Positions 18,941 to 24,670 of a stretch of 24,670 nucleotides of DNA are shown here, piece by piece (the first letter of the stretch is position 1; every line of letters starts with the position of its first letter). Source of the DNA: Chara braunii. Taxonomy: Eukaryota; Streptophyta; Charophyceae; Charales; Characeae. The position numbers were made by a program, and so were the translations under genes. The stretch lies in assembly GCA_003427395.1 (NCBI GenBank), contig BFEA01000654.1, forward strand, positions 598,039 to 622,708. Reading direction: 5' to 3'. The notes under the pieces are model-generated. The model was not told where the DNA came from. It ran no database searches and saw only the letters and a list, made by a program, of their open reading frames with translations.

Positions 18941-19089
18941 TTATTCTTATAGTACACACCTTGGCGTTTTAAATGCAGACCTGAGTTCAAACACTGCTCG
19001 CATCACACAATTAATATGCTGCAATTATGCTTTACCTACGGGCAGCACCAGGGGCCGGAATTACAAACAACATCGGTTAACCCCCTGGG
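18941..19089 (+). repeat. Stem-bearing dispersed unit B1
   Basis: Variant unit: TTCTTATAGTACACACC, AAATGCAGACCTGAGTTCAA, then about 45 nt absent from B2. Arms CCAGGGG (19048-19054) and CCCCTGG (19082-19088) enclose GGAATTACAAACAACATCGG. Confidence 0.75.
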
Positions 19090-19338
19090 TTCACAACGAT
19101 TGTCTCACTGTCGAGGATTGAGATGGGACTCCCTTTTTTTTTTTTTTTTCGTTTTTTTTTCTTTCAATGTGCACATGAGTGTTTTTTTTTTTCTTTTAAT
19201 CATAGACGATCGGTGCCATGAATTGGAAAGAAAACAAGGGTCCGTATCTGCGAACAAGACCGGCATGACCTATGGGCGAAGTCCCACGTGCGCATGATTG
19301 CTGACGTTTTTTTTTTTTTTTCCTTTTTTTTGGGCTCC

Positions 19339-19442
19339 ATTCTTATAGCACACCCCTCGCCTGTTGAAATGCAGACCTATATTTGAAGATTCACAAAGAA
19401 CACCGTGGGCCGCAATTACAAAGAAGATCAGTATGACCCCTG
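19339..19442 (+). repeat. Stem-bearing dispersed unit A2
   Basis: Second A unit, with CACACCCCTCGCCTGTTGAA and AAGATTCACAAAGAACACCG. The arms have decayed (GTGGGCC and GACCCCT). Preceded and followed by T tracts, like A1. Confidence 0.75.
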
Positions 19443-19468
19443 TTTTTTTTTGTTTTTTTTTTTTTTTT

Positions 19469-19568
19469 CATTCTTACAGTACACACCTCAACTGTTGAAA
19501 TGCAGACCTGAGTTCCAACAGGCAGTACCTGGGCCCGAAATTACAAGCAACATCAGTATGGCCCCTCG
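19469..19568 (+). repeat. Stem-bearing dispersed unit B2
   Basis: Second B unit: TTCTTACAGTACACACCTCA, GAAATGCAGACCTGAGTTCC, arms TGGGCC (19530-19535) and GGCCCC (19560-19565). The A-B order repeats that of 18811-19089, so a dimer was duplicated. Confidence 0.75.
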
Positions 19569-20168
19569 GTCCAGGTCCCACATGCGGTCTTCAACTTCCT
19601 GAACACCTTAATGTGGACATATTTGTGGAGATGTACGGAAACTGCATCGAGTTCGCTCAACCATACATCTCCATAGAGGCACTCGGACTCGGCTGTTGAG
19701 GAAACGTCGAGCGACTTTCACAGTGCGACAATGGTGCAATCGCTCCCCCACCATGGATGTCCGCAGCCACTTATCCAACCGCTACACTTGGTGTTGCGAC
19801 ATTCCAATTTCAAAATTGGACTCTGTTGTGTTGGCTTCAGTATCTCATGTATATTTTGTGTTCAATCTCCATATTCTTATTCTTCCGCGGTGTGACTTTG
19901 TGTTTTTTTGTGGTCTATGTGTGATTTTTATCTTCATCCCTCTTTTATCCGCTATTCGCAGACGAATCCTTGCGCGCTGCTGCGCAAAGGGCTCGAGCCA
20001 CAAATGCAGAACGTGGTCCACGATAAAGATAAGTGCACACCAATCGTCTTCTCGCTCATCGCAACAACTCTCATTTTGATTGTAAATGAGTTGTTCTTCC
20101 TTGAGACTTCTTCCCTGTGGATAGGCTATTCCCCATTGAATTCCTGTTTGAGATCTCTTTGTTCGAGA
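19569..20168. other. Unclassified 600 bp, no supported gene
   Basis: Overlapping ORFs of 127 and 149 codons exist on the plus strand and one of 128 codons on the minus strand. They share no motif with anything else here, and none has codon-level support. GTCCCACATGCG just after unit B2 resembles GTCCCACGTGCG before unit A2, so the duplicated dimer may carry flanking sequence. Confidence 0.5.
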
Positions 20169-20268
20169 CACAAAAAAAAAAAACAATATTTCTTTCGCGC
20201 ACGGCAAAAAAACAATATTCCTTTCGCGCAAGACAAAAGAAACAATAGTTCATTCGCGCACCACATAT
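20169..20268 (+). repeat. Tandem repeat AACAATATT(C/T)CTTTCGCGCA
   Basis: Three adjacent units of about 30-36 bp: poly(A), ACAATATTTCTTTCGCGCAC, ACAATATTCCTTTCGCGCAA, ACAATAGTTCATTCGCGCAC. A weaker fourth match, AAACAATGTTCCGTCTGCGTCA, lies at about 20398. Confidence 0.85.
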
Positions 20269-21049
20269 CATTGCTTTCCCTCTTCACTGTGCTTCTCCCC
20301 CTTCCTCATACTTTCTTCAGAGCTATACATAAATTGCTGCTCATTGACTATAAATAAATTGTTCCTCTTTCTGTTTTTTTTGCTCAAGATGAGGAAAAAA
20401 ACAATGTTCCGTCTGCGTCACAGCGTTGCTGCGGCAGGTCCACTTGTATAGGAGTAAAGGTTGTTGTTTTTAAAAGAAAGGGTATTATATCGCATGTGTT
20501 TCTATCTGTTGGTTTCCTACTTCCTTCAATCTTAGCTAAGGTGTCTCTGAGGCACCACATTTCCCCTGAACCATTGTGTCCCTTGTGATAAAAATTTCGT
20601 CTTCATAACTTTTTTTTTTTTTTTTGCGTTTTGATAAGTTTTTTTTTCCAGTCTGTTAAAATTATGGTTGTGTGTGTTGTGAAAAGAAAAAAAAAACAAC
20701 CCTTCTGAGTTCCAACCTCGCAGCTTTGTTTCTTTGAACTATTGTGTCCTTGGTTATATGATACATATAGCAGCTAGGTAGATAAGTCGCCAGTACCCAA
20801 GGGGGTCGTAGGGCCCATCTAGGCCTCCTCTGACGCAAATGCATATGGACCCGCGATTCATCCACAGCGTTAACAACCTAAAAATATTGAGGTACAGATG
20901 GTTTAATGAGATAGTTTGGTATATCATTTTGGCTTGGGTGACATGGTGACATTGTGGCTTTGTTCTTTGGTGGTTGCGGTTTATTTGTTTATTAAACCAC
21001 CAGTACTTCCTAAAGATGTACCCGGTAACAAACCACAATTTTAGAAAGC
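20269..21049. other. Unclassified 780 bp, no supported gene
   Basis: Contains several poly(T) runs and a perfect 8-bp inverted repeat, TGGTGGTT (20968-20975) and AACCACCA (20995-21002). No coding or RNA gene was recognised. Confidence 0.5.
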
Positions 21050-21165
21050 GTACGATGTCGCATTTTTTTCAATCAGACTACTTCTGGCAACCAGAAAACT
21101 AACAGGTTGTCAAGTAAGGTTTTGTTAACTTTTGCAATAAATAATTAAAATTAAATTAAATTAAG

Positions 21166-21250
21166 CAAATCCCTTCATAATGTGTGCGTCCGGCTTCAAG
21201 CGAGACCCTTCAATTGCGGTTTTCGTCGGTCCCTGGGCTTAGGAATCTTT
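21166..21250 (-). promoter_or_regulatory. Highly conserved 3' noncoding box, copy 3
   Basis: Inverted counterpart of 11009-11093 and 16842-16927. The core at 21166-21201 differs at only a few positions, mostly where copies 1 and 2 read AACAGG. Confidence 0.65.
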
Positions 21251-21254
21251 TATT
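21249..21254 (-). promoter_or_regulatory. AATAAA polyadenylation-type signal, copy 3
   Basis: AATAAAAGATTCCTAAG on the minus strand, the same context as copy 2. Confidence 0.5.
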
Positions 21255-21546
21255 TTGATTCGGAACAGCAAAGATCATGCAAATGATAATTTTGAATTTT
21301 TTGTGTGTCATGCACATATCAATTTGCCAATTTACTAATTTTCAGAATTGTGGTAATATCATCAGGAATCATAATCATCAAGCAAGGTGAATGCAATTGA
21401 AGCAGGACTAACTGAGTGAAGACATAGGCAAGATAAGTGAGGAAAAGTGAGAAGTCATAATAATCTCATAAAGTACAGATGAATAGACATGGCCAGCACT
21501 TGTCAAGAGTCCTCACTCATCCCTCTCAAGACTCATCCTCAATCTC

Positions 21547-22849
21547 TCATTTGATTGTGTGTCTTTTGTGTCTTAAGCCACGTCTATATACTTCCTTAGA
21601 TGGTGGCCTAGAGATGTAGAGTCACTTAAAGCCTGCAAGTTTCAAACATTTCCACCTAAGAGCCGACCATATCATAAAATTTATCCCACAAAGTAGGAAG
21701 GTACGGCTGAGAGAAATTCCCTCGTCTAAGATACAGGAACTCAGATGGATCAGTCACTGCCTCGTAGTTGACCTTTTCAGGTGAGATGTACCTCTTTGCT
21801 AGGTCAACCAAGTCACCCCAGCAGGAGCCATATATGACAAGGAAAGAAACTGGAGGCCTGAATAATTTGTGGAGAGTTTGAGTTCAAAGTTACGGATCAG
21901 CTTTGTCCCACTCTCGTCAAACTCTTGTTTTCTCTCTTCCAGATATTTAGTTGTCGAGATCCAGACTGAATCAAAGTGTTCATGAGTCTCTTTGCCCTTT
22001 CTCACATAGAGCCTCATATCATGGATAATGCCTTCGGCAAACTCAATAAGGACAACGAAAATTGATAAATCTTCCCGGCTGAAACTGTCTGCACTGATAT
22101 ATCGGTACTGGATAATATCATTGGAAGCTATATTATTAAGGCTGGTCAAGACAGTCGGATCAATAGGAAAAGATGCAGTGACACGCATGTGACAAAATAG
22201 ATAATGAAATTTATATAAATGATGTTAATCCCGCATAAAAACTTATCAAAGAAATACTGATGGTAGCTTCGTCGATTGAGTATTTCTATTGAAACCTTTG
22301 TCTGATTGATGCTGATCTATATGACGACCAATACTGCCTGACTAACAATACGTCATGATCAAGAGTCACATATGATTGAAAACAGTTGAGCCTTGAGTCC
22401 GAGTTATTGGTTGTAGGTCGCTGACAGTTGAAAAGAACGAGAAGTCATAGATTGCAGAAAAATACTTGTTGTTTAGTTCACTGATAAAATCTTTGAGAGA
22501 GATGAGTATGAAAGTGTTTACTTACACCAAGCTTCATTCTGGTTTATTCAATAGTCTCCAGCGATGAGCTCATGCTATACACCTTTCTAATGTGGTCATT
22601 GATGTAGAAAACATATTCAACATTGTTTTCGCCAATTCTTTGAACTACTTGCTCTCTCAAAATCGATTTACGGATCAAAAAGACGTCTGATGCCCAAGCC
22701 TGACAAACTTTGAAAACGGTTGTTATTAAAATTTGTACATCTTCTGCCCTGACAGTAACGATGGCCCTTTGCGCAAACCAACGTTTTTCCCAAACGTCTT
22801 CTATTTGTCCACTGTCGAGACTCGTCAACTTACTTGATAATAACTTTTG
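21547..22849 (-). pseudogene. Unrecognised two-exon gene family, copy 3 (broken)
   Basis: Block A is open from 22849 without a clear ATG. It carries LREQVVQRIGENNVEYVFY and SSSLETIE, then a TAA (22544-22546) where copies 1 and 2 have Gln. It is followed by a GTAAGT donor at 22525-22520, in phase 0. Block B starts at ATG 22188 (MRVTASFPIDPTV), then LSIFVVLIEFAEG, YVRKGKETHEHFDSVWI and GTKLIRNF. Frame is lost after about residue 112, so the ORF ends at 21799. Homology continues out of frame with GSCWGDLVDLAKRYISP and SQPYLPTLWDKF. A deletion of about 13 nt removes most of the FRIM.LRW segment, and a later stop replaces a Cys codon. The basic end RHKRHTIK precedes TGA at 21547-21549. Confidence 0.75.
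22189..22525 (-). other. Intron-like gap of copy 3
   Basis: Starts GTAAGT on the minus strand and contains GATCAGCATCAATCAGACAA, like the words in copy 1's gap. The acceptor position before ATG reads TTTTGTCACATG, with no AG, so it appears mutated. Confidence 0.5.
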
Positions 22850-23810
22850 TTAGGGCTTTAGGCTTTAAGCGTGGATGCAGAATCCGCTTGTTCAATTTAG
22901 TTTGTGTTTCCTAAGGTCGGAACCAGCAGGTAGCTCTCCAAGCGTAATCACCAGTTTAGTGTAGCGACTCTTCCGAGTCTGATAGTATATTCGATCTAAT
23001 TCAGTCTGTCGGCTAAATTCTCTGTAAGAGCGATTTCTAAAGAGCAGGAGTTTTTAGCATCACTCCTAATAGTCTTCTAGGCTCTATACCGGATCTATAT
23101 CCTGTGAAACGACTCGAGCTCTAATTTGTGGCCTGGTCGAATACGTCTCATGCTTTCCCGTTAATAGGTTCACTTGAGTTGACTTCGAGTTTAAATTTGG
23201 TTCACAGGGTCATTAGTCCCTCTACACTGAGTACGTAGGCAGTTGACAATGATTTTGCGCAACTTCTTTCGAAAGTCACTTACGATGGGCCCAGGTAAAG
23301 TCAACGATCAAAGGGAGTGGTTCGTCCACCCTATGAAAACGACGACTCCAATGTTAGAGCTCTTTTGAATGTGTTCAGGGTAACACTGGTAGATCTGTTT
23401 CTGATTCAACATTGTATGTGATGGCACAACATGTTGATCCATTGGGATAGTATACTGAGTATACTACTACAGATAGTGAGACCTACCTAAGTGACAAGGT
23501 AAATGGACTCTATTCAGATAATAAACAAATATCGTGGATAGCGATCAGACTCTTAAATGATGCAATAGTCTTACTGGGCGGATTAAAGTAGTACGGAGCG
23601 TTGTCCCGTTCGTTTACAATGCAAATTGATGCTTACGCCAAGACCACCTCGACAACACTCACCCCGACACTATGCGGGATGTTCCTCGTTGTATACCTTG
23701 CCCACACACCACACATATTTGCAAGAGTATACTTGAAGTCTTTCTAATAGTCCTCAAGAAAGGTAGGAAGTTTATATCTTTGGTGACCTGCGATTAAGGA
23801 TTGTATAATC
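22850..23810. other. 960 bp without a supported gene
   Basis: Mixed sequence upstream of copy 3 (on its strand). No ORF, repeat or RNA gene could be supported. It may hold the 5' part of the copy-3 unit. Confidence 0.5.
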
Positions 23811-23814
23811 ATAA

Positions 23815-23851
23815 ATATATATATTTATATATAAATATATATATATATATA
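23815..23851. repeat. AT-dinucleotide tract left of the transposon
   Basis: (AT)n with a few AAA/TTT interruptions, ending in TATATATA directly before the CAGG terminus of the adjoining element. Confidence 0.9.
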
Positions 23852-24612
23852 CAGGTTTGCCGGCGTTCGGGACGGGCCGAACGCCTGAACCCGAACGCCC
23901 GAACGTACGGGACCCCTTCGGAAGGCGTTCGGCCGTTCGGCCCGAACGCGGACCGAAAAAAAAAATAAATAAATAAAAAAATAAAGTTTTCAAACAATTT
24001 CGAAAATAAAATATGTTATGGAGAAAACTAAACTACACAACATTTTCCTGGGCACTACATCCAAATTCTTTACCAAATTTGAATTAAAAATCAAATACAG
24101 AAAATAAACACTATGATAAAAATAAAAATAAATAAAAAGAGAATTAAAATGAGTGAGTGTGTCAGCACCTTTTCGACACCGCCATCTTTGCCGATTTTTT
24201 ATTATTTTTTGGCATTGACAAATGCCCTGAAAATTTACGTATATGTAGTTTACATAATCAATAACTCATTAAAAAGTTTTCAAAAAATAATAAAATTGTT
24301 TAGGCCCCGAAATAAAGTGAAAACAAAAAGTTAAAAGTGAAAAAAAACAAAATAGTGAGTGGGCGAGCACGTTTTGACACCCCCATCTTTGACGACTTTT
24401 AATGTTTTCTTGGCTGAGCAGAATGCTTTCAAACTTTATAGGCATGTAGGTTACATCATAAAGAATTAACAACAAACAATTCAGAAAAAAAAACTTATTT
24501 TTAAGCGCCGAAATATTTTTTGGCAGGGGCCAAACTTGGAGGTGTTCGGCCCCCGAACGCCCGAACGTTCAGGGGCCAGCCCGGGGGCCCCCGAACGTTC
24601 GGTCAGGTAACC

Positions 24613-24615
<3 letters not shown>
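23852..24615. mobile_element. Non-autonomous hAT-like DNA transposon (MITE type)
   Basis: The left end reads CAGGTTTGCC and the right end, read inward on the other strand, CAGGGTTACC: 8 of 10 match. Both ends are flanked by TATATATA, which fits an 8-bp hAT target duplication but is uninformative inside (TA)n. Subterminal regions are dense in GTTCGG/CCGAAC words, including a perfect 9-bp stem, GGCGTTCGG (23862-23870) with CCGAACGCC (23877-23885), and CGAACGTTCG palindromes near 24563 and 24593. The middle is AT-rich and noncoding, with no transposase. CAGGG-type ends and repeated subterminal motifs are known hAT features; the family assignment is inferred. Confidence 0.7.
24151..24524 (+). repeat. 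Internal 204-bp direct repeat of the transposon
   Basis: GAGTG(T/G)G(T/C)(C/G)AGCAC at 24151 recurs near 24355. It is followed in both by GACACC(G/C)CCATCTTTG(C/A)CGA, then T(A/G)TGTAG(T/G)TTACAT, and finally a GCCCCGAAATA or GCGCCGAAATA block. Two tandem, diverged units make up most of the element's core. Confidence 0.8.

Positions 24616-24670
<55 letters not shown>
24616..24670. repeat. (TA)n microsatellite at the window end
   Basis: Pure TA repeats to the last base. The tract continues beyond the window. Confidence 0.97.

Larger units (their letters stand above)
21050..21546 (-). repeat. Conserved 3' flank of the gene family, copy 3
   Basis: Read on the minus strand it matches the other copies: GAGAGATTG, GAGGGATGAGTGAGGACTC, GTGCTGGCCATGTC, AATAAAAGATTCCTAAG, the conserved box, the AT-rich tract, and AATGCGACATCGTACG near 21050. 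A perfect hairpin, TTCTGG-TTG-CCAGAA, lies near the terminus (about 21083-21097). Confidence 0.7.

Noticed and set aside
19696-20357. Overlapping 127-, 128- and 149-codon ORFs
   Set aside because: They overlap on both strands, include the tandem repeat at 20169, and share no motif with each other or with the rest of the window.
9420-22849. Terminal inverted repeats for the three-copy family (DNA transposon)
   Set aside because: I searched by eye upstream of each copy for the reverse complement of the shared 3' terminus and found none, so no transposon class is assigned.
9420-22849. Endogenous virus-derived nucleoprotein
   Set aside because: Considered because of the basic tail and multi-copy state. 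No family motif supports it, and a conserved intron argues against a simple RNA-virus copy.
1-24670. CRISPR array, bacterial operon or prophage
   Set aside because: No regularly spaced identical repeats with unique spacers, no Shine-Dalgarno-led gene series, and the repeat texture is eukaryotic.

Overview
The window is nuclear-type DNA from a repeat-rich eukaryote that I cannot identify further. The evidence is long microsatellites ((CA)n, (TC)n, (TA)n, (TTC)n), long homopolymers, splice-type GTGAGT/GTAAGT donors, AATAAA signals, non-autonomous transposons and no dense operon-like coding. No intact, recognisable housekeeping gene, tRNA, rRNA or CRISPR array was seen. Almost all informative sequence is decayed repetitive or mobile DNA.

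The most interesting content is one gene family present three times, always broken: copy 1 at 9420-10712 (+), copy 2 at about 15473-16532 (+) and copy 3 at 21547-22849 (-). Each copy has an upstream exon-like ORF (block A, with an REQ...EY..Y core), an intron-like gap, and a downstream ORF (block B, with ETHE(H/Q)FDSVWI and CWGDLV(D/E)LAKRYISP motifs and a basic C-terminus). Each is followed by about 500 nt of conserved 3' noncoding sequence, and copies 1 and 2 share a 36-nt identical core there. I do not recognise the protein. Reading frame and splice-site remnants across the three copies point to one ancestral two-exon gene with a phase-0 intron. The duplicated unit includes the 3' flank, so it behaves like a mobile or segmentally amplified element.

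Layout: 1-430 is a (CA)n tract and AT-rich DNA. 430-2040 holds unclassified sequence with small inverted repeats. 2040-2620 is a GC-rich block with a G-quadruplex motif. 2575-6033 looks like a tandem, internally deleted LTR-retrotransposon arrangement: 3' internal end, polypurine tract, LTR-like segment with a TATA box and an ORF head, given twice. A third fragment of its coding region lies at 11192-11473, directly after the end of copy 1. 6863-6998 is a 12-bp minisatellite. 6034-9400, 11830-15470 and 22850-23810 show no supported gene. 17041-17710 carries palindromic tandem repeats and (TC)n and purine tracts, followed by a G-rich block near 17950-18045. 18811-19568 contains four related units (A-B, A-B), each with a GGGGCC/GGCCCC-type stem. 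20169-20268 is a short tandem repeat. 23852-24615 is a non-autonomous hAT-like DNA transposon inserted in a (TA)n tract, with duplicated internal sequence.

There is no evidence that the genes work together. The window reads as a graveyard of several element families. The three-copy gene family and the stem-bearing dimeric repeats are the best candidates for something undescribed.
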